Shown piece after piece: positions 1-9,535 of a stretch of 31,739 nucleotides of DNA (the first letter of the stretch is position 1; every line of letters begins with the position of its first letter). The notes beneath the pieces were generated by a model, which saw nothing but the letters and a program-made list of their open reading frames with translations, ran no database searches and had not been told where the DNA came from. The translations under genes and the position numbers were made by a program. The stretch lies in assembly GCA_049999725.1 (NCBI GenBank), contig JBNGIS010035512.1, positions 1 through 31,739 on the forward strand, given 5' to 3'. Source of the stretch: Haplomitrium mnioides. Taxonomy: Eukaryota; Marchantiophyta; Haplomitriopsida; Calobryales.

Positions 1-924
1 GTTGTTGATTGCAGATTCATGAGGAGCAGTTTGAGGAAGGAACAAGGATTTGGAGTTAGAGTTGGTTGGTGAATGTTTTGCAGGTTTGCAATTGAAGAAA
101 GCAGTCAGGTAGCATTAGAGGAGTACATGTCAGGAGTTGCCTGAGTGTGTCATGCTGGTGGGCCTGGGTTCTGAGTTCCAAGTTGTAAATCTGTGGGAGG
201 TTTAGTGGCAAATCAATTATGCTTTAAGTTCTGTTCTGTTATGTGATTGTTACATTTTTAAGGAGAGAACCTTCTGTGGTCAATAAGTCAGTGGATACTG
301 GTTGGTGGGTCGCAGTAGAGCAAGGAGTGCTCAAGATTGTGTGTGCCTATGGAATAGGTGGTCATTTCAACAAGCAAACAGAGTGATTGGTGGTTGGAGG
401 AACAGCGAGTGGATGTGAGATCAGGAGGGTCATTCCATAGTTGAGTTCTCAGCATCAAGCTCTGGGGTACATTGGGTTGGAGTGGCCTGAGTATCCAGTT
501 TGAGGGAAGTAATGTGGTGTAATGAAGGTAGGCACTGGAGTGTTGGTCTGAGATATCCTTGCAAGTTGGGTAACTGGTTGCTTGTGAACATCTCTGCGTC
601 AGCTCAAGTTTAAATTCAGCCTGTACATCAGCTTTCTTGTCATAGAAGTGTCAGTCATACAGTTTGAGTAACTCTTGGCTGTTGTTTTGTGTTAGTGAGT
701 AGTTGGAAGTATTTTGGTGTGTGATTTGAAGCAGGAAAAAGGTTGTCAGTCCTAGAGTGGAGAGAGGTCCATCTCTGAACTGATAGAGTGCAGTTTCAGA
801 ACTCTCTAAAGAATCTGGAAAGTCGGTAAAAGTGTGTCAAGAGCGGATTTCTATATAGATCTTGCGTGGTTCGATCTCGGGTTGTTGTTTTTTGGGGTTG
901 GAGTGCAACTGCTGTGCTACGACA
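1..924 (-). mobile_element. Possible LTR fragment (family D) interrupting gag
   Basis: No protein is recognisable here on either strand. The right edge is abrupt: gag-like coding sequence on the minus strand reads up to Lys-Asp-Pro and is then replaced, on the minus strand, by sequence starting TGTCGTAGCACAGC. A TG start at such a junction fits the 5' end of an LTR whose rest runs left out of the window. A TATATAG motif lies about 65 bp inside this end on the minus strand. The rest is GT- and AG-rich on the plus strand with many short stops. The other end and the target duplication are outside the window, so the LTR identity is inference. Confidence 0.3.
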
Positions 925-1640
925 GGGTCTTTCAATCCCCTCCTCTTGCTGGTTTCTGCCCCAGCACCTCTGTCATAGGATTGGTGGCCTTTTTTCTCCT
1001 TGCACTCCTTGTGCCGATCATGTTTCTTAGCCCTCTTCTCTTTGGCCTCCTTTTTCTTTTTGCTCCCCTTTTTCTTCTGCCTCCTGTGGGACCTTTCATC
1101 TTCTGAGCTCTCAAGGTTGCTCTCACTCTCTGATTCCGACTCTAAAGAGGAGCTATCATCAAAGCTATCCTCTTGACTGGAGCTCTCTGAAGAACTGTCA
1201 GAATCATTTCTTCTCTTTGACTTTCTCTTGGAGCTTGCCACCTCGGCCTTGATGTAGGATTGGGCTTCCTCCACTGCTTCCTCTAGGCATGTGGGTTTGG
1301 AACTCCTCACCTAGGCCCCTAAACTCCTAGGCAGGGCCGAAATAAACCAGGAGTTTAGCATCCCATCCGATGTAGGGGGTTAAACTTCTTGGCCATCCTC
1401 TTGAACCTTTGAAGAAACTTCCTTACAGATTCGTGCTTCTTCATCTCCATTTGCCCTATTTTGATCAAGGCCTCGGACTCCCCTCCTATCTTTTTGAACT
1501 CCTGTAGGAAGGCTACCTTGAAAGTGTCCCAATTTCTTTTGGTGGCCTCCAATAGTGTTCGGTACCAAGTGTTGCAGTTGGTATAGAACCAGAAGCTTTG
1601 ACTGCCCTTTCTAATTTTCTCCCACTTCTGACTGAGATCC
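925..1640 (-). pseudogene. gag: Broken Ty3/gypsy gag (capsid domain plus Ser/Lys-rich linker)
   Basis: Gag builds the virus-like particle that packages retrotransposon RNA in the cytoplasm. On the minus strand, 1640-1380 reads as the end of a retrotransposon Gag capsid domain: a Trp-rich start, then NWDTFKVAFLQEF, then a stretch with ESVRKFLQRFKRM. The reading frame shifts near 1380 and resumes with NSWFISALPRSL, meets an in-frame stop near 1312, and continues with CLEEAVEEAQSYIKAEV, the usual end of the domain. The following linker (about 1240-940) is Ser/Asp/Glu-rich and then Lys/Arg-rich, matching the linker of the gag at 28741-27697. No zinc knuckle is present because the sequence at 1-924 cuts it off. 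One frameshift and one stop make it a pseudogene. Family assignment is firm; lineage is not. Confidence 0.7.
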
Positions 1641-2005
1641 CTCCTTTATCCAACCCAAGCAAACTCCTTGGCTGGTCTTCTTCCACTTCAAGTGCTAGGC
1701 TGCTCCCAGAATTTCAGACACCTCTTCCTTGCTCCACTGTTTACTCAACAAATAAATGCAAGGTTGATTTCCAAAACTCCTTTGTCCCGCTGTGATAACC
1801 AAAAAATTTGTAATGTCAGCCCCTTGGTCAGAGACTTAACTCTTTTCCGACAGAGTTTCCCCGGATTAAGGCCTGACTTAGTGTTTCGGGACATTTTATG
1901 GGAGGGGCTTTGCACCGAATGGACCCCAACTTCTATTTACCAATGCAAGAGTGACTGCACAACCTCGACAACACCCAAGCACACACTCCACTGCCCACAT
2001 ATGCA
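1641..2005 (-). other. Unresolved stretch between gag remnant and LTR L1
   Basis: This 365-bp stretch should hold either the N-terminal half of Gag or a leader with primer-binding site if L1 is the 5' LTR of the gag to its left. All three minus-strand frames are broken by stops. I see only weak Gag-like composition (a Trp/Lys/Glu-rich segment near 1650-1760) and no clear primer-binding site. It may be a badly decayed gag N-terminus. Confidence 0.3.
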
Positions 2006-4842
2006 GGTTACACCCCTTCTTCAGGCCTTAACCTCGAAAGGTGCCACTTGGAAACTAGGGGCAGTTAGAACAGAGCATCTGATTCTGGTCTGCAATGGCC
2101 TCTTGGTGAGTCCTTCAACAGCCACCGTGCTTATTTACATGCATTTCTCAAGGACACACACAGGTGGATCAATACGCTACTGAATAAATTTTGAAATATA
2201 CTTCAGAGCCTAGATCTGGACCCAGTCACCTTGTATACAGAAGGGCAATAGATCCCAGCATCCAATTATCACAATACAATGTTGTTATTCCTGACTTCCA
2301 TGTCCAAGGTATCCTTAGGATTTGATAAATGGAATGCAGGCCTTCTAAACTAAGAACTTCACAAAACTACAAACAGAACACAAATCTAACAATACACATA
2401 AACATAGACATATCTACACACACACCCTATCCTGCCAACATTGCGTGCCTATCCACCTCTTAAGAACCAATCTCTCCTCCCATCTTTCCTTTAGCAACTC
2501 CAACCTTCTTCTTACTCCTCACCCACACACTCTTAGCCAGATAGTTTTTCAACTTCCCTCGCGAGAAGCTCTGAATTTACTTCCTCAGGCTCGAAAGAGG
2601 TTTTCTTTAACTTCCACCTCTGGAAGACAGCCCTCCCAGCTTCTGGATCACCCACTCCACCCGAGAATTGGCTGGATCTTCCACGCAGTGCGCAGGCACT
2701 AACGTGGCCACTCCTCTCCCTTCTCCACAAGATTGTAATACCAGCACCCTCTCCGAATGCTGCTGAGACTGATCTCATGCACAAATCAAAGCTGAGACGA
2801 CATCAGAACTCCCCCTTGGCTGCCCCTCACGAAATACAAACCGAAATAATCCTCTTCTCTTTTGCATGTTGGTCCACCTCCAAATGTTGGTCCGCCTTCA
2901 AATGTGAGTACACTTGAGTAGTCTGAGCCTCTAGAGCCTCACGCTTAGCAATTCCCAGCACCTCCTCAGTCCACCTCCACCCTATGATGGCCTTCCTTCA
3001 CGAGTCCACCCACTTCATCAAAGGTCTCACCAAAACTCTCTCCTTTGTATCCCGCTGCTTTTTCTACACCAAAAAACAATCCCCGTAGCTTCAGAGCGAG
3101 CCAGTCTATCTTTGTGCTTGTTTCCCCTCTAGCCTCCACGATTCATCACTACCCTTCCTTGAAGGTCCCTGTTTCACTTATCCCATGGTTGAGAGGTGTA
3201 TCCCGCCTTTTTCCATGGCTTGTAGGTGGGAGTTTTACCAGATTCAGAGGCTGAAAATGATGCCAACAGCTGCGCCTTGTTGTTTTCTTTTTAACAAGAC
3301 TGATTTCACGCAAAAACAACACATGTAGCTCTCGCAATCCGCATTTGAATGGACATACATTTTTCCTTTGTTTTTTCCTCGTTTTAGCTTGACCATCCAT
3401 GAGATCCTTCGGATGCCAGGCATCGAACACGTGGCGCTATAGGGCAGCCCGTTGGATTCCTCAGACTTGCCCTCCCGTAAGATTCATCGGACTGGGACCC
3501 GTGAGATTCCTCGGACTCGGACAGCAGACACCGGATGACGTGGCACTTCGTAGAAGCCTATTGGATACTACGGATGCCGGATCTTTGCTCTATCAATGTT
3601 TCAGCCCCATCCTATCTCCTATGCCCGGATCCACGTTAACTGGGCTCTCCACTTAGCAAGCCACAACGGAACCCAATTAACAAGTCCTCCCCACATCAGA
3701 AGGCTCATCGGAACCAATTTAAGTGGCCTATCCACTTTCGATGACGCCTTTCCGCGCCGTTCTTCGGATCGGACCTCACGGACACCGGACCGTTGAGAAG
3801 TCGCTCTTTCCACACCCCGTCATCTTCCTGTGGCAAGACCGTCAATATATCACCTTTTCGGTACCCCTTTTTCTCCTCTGGTCAGGTCCGTGATAGATCG
3901 CCTTTACAGCGCTCTTTCATTGATCCCATTTTCGTCGTCCTCGGAAGTCCTCTGGGCGGATCCGCAATAAATTTTCATTTCGGTAGCCCTCGGTACTCCT
4001 TCAGTCAGACCCGCGATAAGACGCCCTTCGGCTCTCTTCCCTTGCCTCTTGCCGGATCGTTGATAGGTCGCCCTTCAACGCTCTTTCTTCCTACACCGGA
4101 GCTGCGCTATATCCTCGTTGTGGCATCCTTTCTTGATATAGGAGCTGAGGGTCTCCTTCTCTTCACTAAGGCATTGAAAAAGTTTCATGTAAGAACATCG
4201 AAGAAGTCTTCTTTACCTGACTTGTGGAAAAGTTTGTTGTAAGAACGCCGTGGATCCATGTCGAACTTTTGGATGACTTCCGATTCGAACTTTCAACATC
4301 TCCTTCCTCTCGTCCGAATCTTCAACATGCCACCATTTCGTCCGCTTAATTAGCCCGCTTCGTAATCCTTTTGTAACCGGTCCCCCCACATCGGTAGACG
4401 AATCGGAACCCGCTTAACCGGGTTCCCCACTTAGGAAGGCGCGATCCCGTCGATCTCTTTGGACCCCCAAGAGCTGCCACGTTTCCACAGCGCTCCACGG
4501 ACTCCTTGGGCTGCGGCCGTCGGTTAACTTCTCAAAGGTCGTTCTTCCTTAGTTCTGCCTCATTCTCTTTGATTCAAATTGCACTACGATTGCCTTGAGC
4601 TCTTCTCTCTATCAAGGTATTGCACGCCCAAAATGGTTGCGAATTGAGGATGCGGTGGTCCCAACTGTTGGCTCCTCCGTTCTGCCTCTCGACTTTCACC
4701 CCCTTCCTCCGTTCTCGCCCACCCTTGTCAGCCCTACCTCGGTCTCGAATCGCTGCCAGTTCCTTTGATCCTCCTGCTAGCCCACTTACCTATCTTCCTT
4801 GGATCCCACAGGGCTTCCTCTTGGATCACAGGATCATTGACA
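2006..4842 (-). mobile_element. Long LTR 'L1' (L family, L1/L4 subgroup)
   Basis: About 2.84 kb of LTR-like sequence, minus orientation. Its left part (2541-2720) holds the family hallmark, a segment containing CCACCTCTGGAAGACAG, also found in L2, L3, L4 and L5. The 2880-3050 part matches L4 at a nearly constant offset of 12597 bp, and 4130-4460 matches L4 at 17168-17470. The right edge on the minus strand starts TGTCAATGATCC, fitting the family start TGTCAG. The left edge is decayed (plus strand GGTTACACCCC where L4 has TGTCACCCC). I find no target duplication. Open reading frames inside are not conserved and are not treated as genes. Confidence 0.6.
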
Positions 4843-5499
4843 CTCACTGGAGAAAACAGAAAGGAAAGGAAGAGAAGGAAAAGGAAGGAAAGGAAAAAGG
4901 TGCAGGATTGGCATAACAACTATAAACAATAAAATACAAAGGGATACATTTAACAGATGCAAACTTGAAGAAATGTACAAGGCTAGAAGCTCAGTAATCA
5001 CAAAAAAAAGAAAAATTGTAAACACACCCGGCCGACAGCGGGATCTGAGCAGCAACATACCTTGTTGCATTTCCTTCTGGTCCGTGAAACCACCTTTTGG
5101 CCTGAGATCACTTCGTTGGTCCTTTTCTCTTTGCCTTGGGGTACGCACAACACACACCCACAAGGAACATTTGGCCAAACAAGCACAAACATAGGTACGG
5201 TACATGGGACCTGTAAAAATAAAACTATATACAACGTTGGGGGTGGCGGGGTTGCTCGTAACAATTTCTTCCCTAACTGCAAGATCCTTGGGTTGGTGTA
5301 AGACTAGCTCCCTCTCTGGATGGAGTTCATCTTCCGATAATTTTGGGTTCTCCGGGTTGCAACTGCTCACTTTGATTATCGTGCCTTCCGCCACCTGAGG
5401 AGGCCCTAACTCGACGACACATGGCGGTTGCTCGTCATGACTACCCTCAACCGGGTATACCGACGTCAACTCTCCTCTTAGCTCAGGTTCAAGGCTAGA
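4843..5499 (-). other. Unrecognised reading frame downstream of gag-like gene
   Basis: A minus-strand frame is open from 5469 to 4834. Its first third is acidic and Pro/Glu-rich, like the tail of the gag-like reading frame just upstream, from which it is separated by a stop near 5500. Its last third is hydrophobic, but that part is translated from a long pyrimidine-rich stretch (4852-4910 and neighbours), so the apparent membrane segments are probably a composition effect. I do not recognise a domain. It is most likely the decayed end of the non-autonomous element's gag-like region plus noncoding sequence. Confidence 0.3.
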
Positions 5500-6497
5500 C
5501 TAACATGGGTCTTGCGAGGGCTCCTCCTCTTGCAGGTGACGCGGTCCAGTTGCGTACCCCCTTCCTTGCTCTAGTTGGGCCCTTCCCTGGTCCCCTAACA
5601 TGTATGCAAATCCTTCTTCTTCCGGCTCTGATTCTTCCACCTTAGCCCAAACAATGCAAGGAGCAAGATTCTGCACTGCTACGAGGGACTCTCCCTCTTT
5701 AAGCTCAATTGGATTGCCTAGCAATTGCTGCTCCGGGACCTACTTCAGGTTCGCTTCGTCCGCCCTGTCCTCATGAGCTGCCTCCAATGTACCGACTAAT
5801 TCCCCCTTCTCTTTTGGTTGTGTTGGGTGAAACCAAGTGAGGTTGTCCGCCTCGTATTCAGAACCACTCATAGGTGCCTACACCTGATTCGTAGAGCTCT
5901 TAGTTTTTTGCCCCTTTTTGCACTTGCCCCTCCGGTGAGACTTGGGTCTTGCTTTGGCCCTTATTTGATAACAATCATCTAAGGCAGAGGTTTCTCCCTT
6001 TATTCGTGCGACTTTCTCTTCTCCATACTGGGAGGGAATTGCAATTGGATACTCATACTTCTGCCCCCAAGGTTCTGGGCAGTTGGGAGAAACATGTCCA
6101 GGCTGCCCACAATTCCAGCATACCTAAATAATCATTTTAGGGGGCTCGTTTGCGATCCATTCATCTAATTGTCCAGCTTGGGAAGTACATGTCCATTTTT
6201 TCAAGATTTGGCTTGATACTCGCAAGGAGGGCCTGTATTACCTCTACCTTTGAACTCAATTCCGCTAAGCGAGCTCCCCTCCCCTTAGCAGCCATTCTGA
6301 TTTTTCGCTCCTTCCTCTGCTTCTTCTTTCTCGAAGATCTCTGATCATCACAACTACGGCAATCGAAGTCACTGTCACTTTCTAAGGTAGATGCAAAGCT
6401 CTCCTCTATTTCCTTATTGCTGCTTGAACTATTTATCAGAAGAGTATTCCGACACATACTTAGCTCGTCTTTTCCTTCGTGCGCGGTTGTGGCTCAT
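5500..6497 (-). pseudogene. Gag-like gene with one CCHC zinc knuckle, no capsid domain
   Basis: Starts at an ATG (6497-6495) giving MSHNRARRKRRAKYVSEYSS; the frame shifts within the next few codons and continues as a Ser/Glu/Asp-rich then Lys/Arg-rich linker (6457-6300). A stop near 6161 and another just before the knuckle interrupt it. The knuckle at 6120-6079 is CWNCGQPGHVSPNC, a textbook C-X2-C-X4-H-X4-C RNA-binding motif. A segment with DDCYQIRAKAR follows, matching DCYKAVTRSGAK at the end of element A's gag. Acidic sequence follows to 5500. The Retrotrans_gag capsid domain seen at 1640-1380 is absent: between the LTR and the ATG there is only a short leader. This points to a non-autonomous element derived from an A-like relative, now inactive. 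Confidence 0.65.
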
Positions 6498-6580
6498 TGT
6501 TTCAATTGAGGGGGAAAATTTTGCTCCTTCAAAAGATGATAACTTGGCTTTGGGTTGGTCTCAGGTTTTTGCAAACCTTT

Positions 6581-6602
6581 GGCCCTCCTTCTAGCACCAA
6601 AA
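6581..6602 (-). promoter_or_regulatory. Candidate primer-binding region next to LTR L2
   Basis: On the minus strand the LTR ends GTGACA at 6609, followed by a short spacer TGAAT and then TTTTGGTGCTAGAAGGAGGG. The position (a few bases after the LTR) and the TGG start fit a primer-binding site, where a host tRNA 3' end would prime reverse transcription. I could not match it confidently to a particular tRNA; it is not the common initiator-Met type. Confidence 0.45.
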
Positions 6603-6608
6603 ATTCAT

Positions 6609-7741
6609 GTCACTCCTCTCCTTCAGACCTTAACCTTCACAAGTGCCACTAGGAAGGCAGGAGAGGACATGTTCAGGGTCTTTAGGTTCTTTTCTGAGAT
6701 GGCCCCTCTCTAGTTATCACTTTGAGGCTTTAAGGATCTTCTCTTACCTTACAAGCCCTTTACTCACCCCTCACTCTCATCAACATACATCTTGTTCATT
6801 CATTCACCGCACCAAAGTCCACATCCACACCCCACTAGTATTCATTGTGGTAATCTTCCAATGTATTCCAGTGGTCCCAAATCTGGACCCTGCCACCTTG
6901 TGTATACTTTAGGGGCAGAAAGGTGTTGAATCCTGCACCAATGAACAATGACAATGGACTGGACTCCCCTTCTCAGGGTTGTCACAAGATCTTGTACAAA
7001 TGTGATTCCTAACTATCCTACTATGAGTTGTTTCCTACACTATAAAACAGAGTCAAGAATAGAGAGCACTGATCCAAAGGTCACAGGACTATGTCAATGG
7101 ACTTAACTCCCCCTTCAAGGCTGTCCCAAGGCTGCTCAATTGTTCCTGTCAATTCCTAGTCTAAATGTCTTTGGTATAAAATATGCAGAATGCAAATCTA
7201 GCTAATAAACATATACATATATACACCCAACAATGCACTGCAACAAAACAGAGTCCTTGAAGGCCCTCTGGAACTGGTCTCCCCAGCAAACTCCTCCCTT
7301 CTGAATCACTTACCCCTTCAATACTCACTTCCACTTCCATACCCACACACCCCTCTCGAGATAGTTTTCAACTTCCATTGCTAGAAGCCATGGATTTACT
7401 TCCTCAAGCTCGGAAGAGGATTTCTTTCACTTCCACCTCTAGAAGACAGTCTTCCCGATTGTAGGTAGCTCACTCCACCCCCGAGCCTCGAACAAGTCTT
7501 CTCCGCAGTGCGCAGGCACTAACGCAGCCACCCTCTTCATAGCTCTACTTGAAAGATTACACTAGAGCGCACTCCGAGCACTCTGGATTAATGCTTCTGC
7601 ACAAAGAATGCAGAGACGACTCCAAGATCCCACTTGGCAACCTCTCCCAAATTCTCAGTAGACCGGATTCCCTTCTAGTCTCCCGCATCGATCCCCCTCC
7701 GCTCTTGGTCCATTCGCAGGGATGAGTTCACCTGGATCGCT
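6609..7741 (-). mobile_element. LTR 'L2', gag-proximal part (split by L3)
   Basis: Minus-oriented LTR segment running from its TGACA end (6609) to the L3 insertion point. It contains the family hallmark region at about 7355-7530 and shares sequence with L5 (28742-30130) and, inverted, with L3 (10400-11531). Its right edge, with TCGCT at 7737-7741, continues logically at 11537, where the rest of the same LTR resumes. It carries the candidate primer-binding region on its gag side, so it behaves as a 5' LTR of element B. Confidence 0.75.
7737..7741. repeat. Target-site duplication TCGCT, left copy
   Basis: TCGCT directly precedes the TGTCAG start of solo LTR L3 and is repeated directly after its CA end at 11532-11536. 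A 5-bp duplication is the normal footprint of Ty3/gypsy integrase. Confidence 0.85.
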
Positions 7742-8753
7742 TGTCAGTCGGTGCTGTGGAGCACTCCAGCAAAATTCATGAAGTCAAAAGCATCAGCGAC
7801 ACAATAATCCTTGGCAAGTGTGAGGGCCTCTCAGGAGCCACGGATTGCCCTCAAACAGCTACTAAGAGCACGGCGCATGAGTCTTGGGAGGGAAACAGGA
7901 TGATGGCGGAAGAGGGGAGGAAGGAACCGGGATCACTAGCTAGAGGAGGGGCCACCTTTCAAAATTCAAAGCAGGCCAATGAGAGCATGTGTATGAGAGG
8001 GGAATGCGGGAATTGGAGTATGGGGAGAAGGAAGAGAGCAGCCACCTATGGCGAAGCGATCGCAAGAGGAAGAAGAATGGATCCACAACGGCAAAATCCG
8101 AAGGCATCCGAAGAAAGTCAGATCGTGGGGGTCCTATAGTGGCCACAAATCGGGAAGCAAGGATCAGGAGCTGAAAGGAGGAGGTGAGATCGTCACAAGG
8201 GCGAGCAAGGCCAGGGGAGAGGGACGCCTCAATCCCGCAAGTAGAAGCGCGCCCTGCAAGGGCCGATTGAATGCTTCCATTCAAGTCTGCGAATCTTGGC
8301 GGAAGTGTGGAGTCCTCGGAAGGTCCCGCAAGATTCCACAGAAACGTGGTGTCTCCAGAGCACTTTGCGGGATTCCACGGATGACGTGGTGGCACCAAAA
8401 GGCCCAAGAATCTACGGATAGGCTCCTCCCTAAGTGGGGAGCCCACTTAACCGGGTTTCAATTCGTCTTACGACGTGGGGACCCCGGTTAAGAGGGATAC
8501 GCGAGGAATCCAATAGGGGAGCAAAGAGGAGGGCCCGAAGCAACGACATATCGAGGGTCTGGCCGAAGGAAAACGGAAAGTGTCGAAAGGATGATTCATC
8601 GGAGATCCGAGCGGAGAAGCCGAAGGGGCGACTTAGCACGGATTCGTCAAGAGGAAAAACAAAGGACGTTCGAAAGGGAGACAAATCACCTAGCAGGCCA
8701 AATAAAAGCGACTGAAGGCAAAAAAGCAACTTGTTTGCGATCCGGTTCAAACG

Positions 8754-8969
8754 ATGCGCATCAATGGCGAAATGATGACCCATCGCAAACCGTCCAATGG
8801 GAAGAAGGTTGAGCCAGAATGGCGATATGGCGCCTATCCGGTGGGGAGAAATGAGGTGTACGACAAAAGGACAATCTATCATCGAATCAGCGAGCGAGAT
8901 GAGAGCGGCCAAAAAATGAAGCTAGCGCCGGTGCGACTGACGGAGGAGCTAGCGGCGCCGAAAGGGTAA
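8754..8969 (+). other. Open frame inside LTR L3, matched in L5
   Basis: This 71-codon frame has a frame-preserved counterpart in L5 (31691-31497, minus strand): both contain PSNGKK, a GERDESG/SERDESG-type segment and a Leu-x-x-x-Lys-Gly ending, with no frame-changing indel over about 195 bp. No domain is recognised. Simple recent DNA relatedness of the two LTRs could explain it, and L1 and L4 do not keep the frame, so I do not call it a gene. Confidence 0.25.
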
Positions 8970-9303
8970 TTCAATGCCAATCTGACATCATAAGGGTGAA
9001 AGTTCGATGAGGTCCGACCGGCATCTGAAAGTTCAAAAGGGGCGAATGGTTCGAAAGGGCCTTGTAGTTCTTATATTGAGCTTTCAAAAAGGTTAGCAAA
9101 GATAGCCTCGGACACACGCATAGTTCTTACTTCAAAGATTCGTAAAAAAGGCGACATCGGCACAGTTCTTATTCGGCGAGCGGGGTAAGTCCACAACGGC
9201 TCTTCGGATGACGTGGCGAGTACAGGGAGTCTGCGGGAGGGCTTTGGAGACGTGGCACCTTGGGAAGCACGCAGGGGGTTCCGAGGGTCAACCTCGGAAG
9301 GAA

Positions 9304-9535
9304 GTCAGCCGACGGTCCGCCTACCCCTTTGCAAGACGGCATCGGACGGCGCTCTTTGGAGGACGTGGCAACTCTTGGGACCCCGAAGCAACTCACGGGA
9401 CACGCGGCACAAGGAGAGGAGTTCATCGGACCTTGGAAAACATGCGAGTCAACTACGGAAGGAGCGGTCAGAGCGACGGTCAGCCTACCCCCTTGTGGGG
9501 TGGCGTCGGACGGCAGTGCAGCAAACGACGTAGCG
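9304..9535 (+). repeat. Two-copy sub-repeat in U3 of L3
   Basis: A GC-rich module containing CGCCTACCCC(C)TT and GGC(A/G)TCGGACGGC occurs near 9304-9360 and again near 9466-9522, 164 bp apart. Related modules in other L copies are at 12317, 12441 and 12603 (L2), at 30959 and 31126 (L5) and at 16266 (L4). Copy number therefore varies from one to about four between LTRs. Confidence 0.65.

Larger units (their letters stand above)
4843..6608 (-). mobile_element. Internal region of a gag-only element (element B)
   Basis: Read on the minus strand, this 1.77-kb region begins directly at the TGACA end of LTR L2, carries a candidate primer-binding region, a leader of about 110 bp and a broken gag-like gene with one zinc knuckle, and then ends at the TGTCA start of LTR L1. 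No protease, RT, RNase H or integrase is detectable. The arrangement LTR - gag - LTR suggests a non-autonomous element. However, L1 and L2 belong to different subgroups, so they may not be a true pair, and the stretch upstream of L1 (4852-4910) is pyrimidine-rich on the minus strand rather than the expected polypurine tract. Confidence 0.5.

Noticed and set aside
4834-5100. Membrane protein suggested by hydrophobic residues
   Set aside because: The hydrophobic stretch is translated from a pyrimidine-rich tract, and the frame ends within LTR L1.
2006-6608. L1 and L2 as a proven LTR pair of element B
   Set aside because: They belong to different subgroups, no matching TSD was found (ACATA or similar at left versus CTTCT at right), and no polypurine tract precedes L1.
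7940-8912. Long overlapping frames on both strands in L3
   Set aside because: GC-rich LTR sequence gives open frames in several phases at once; no domain and no conservation in L1 or L4.
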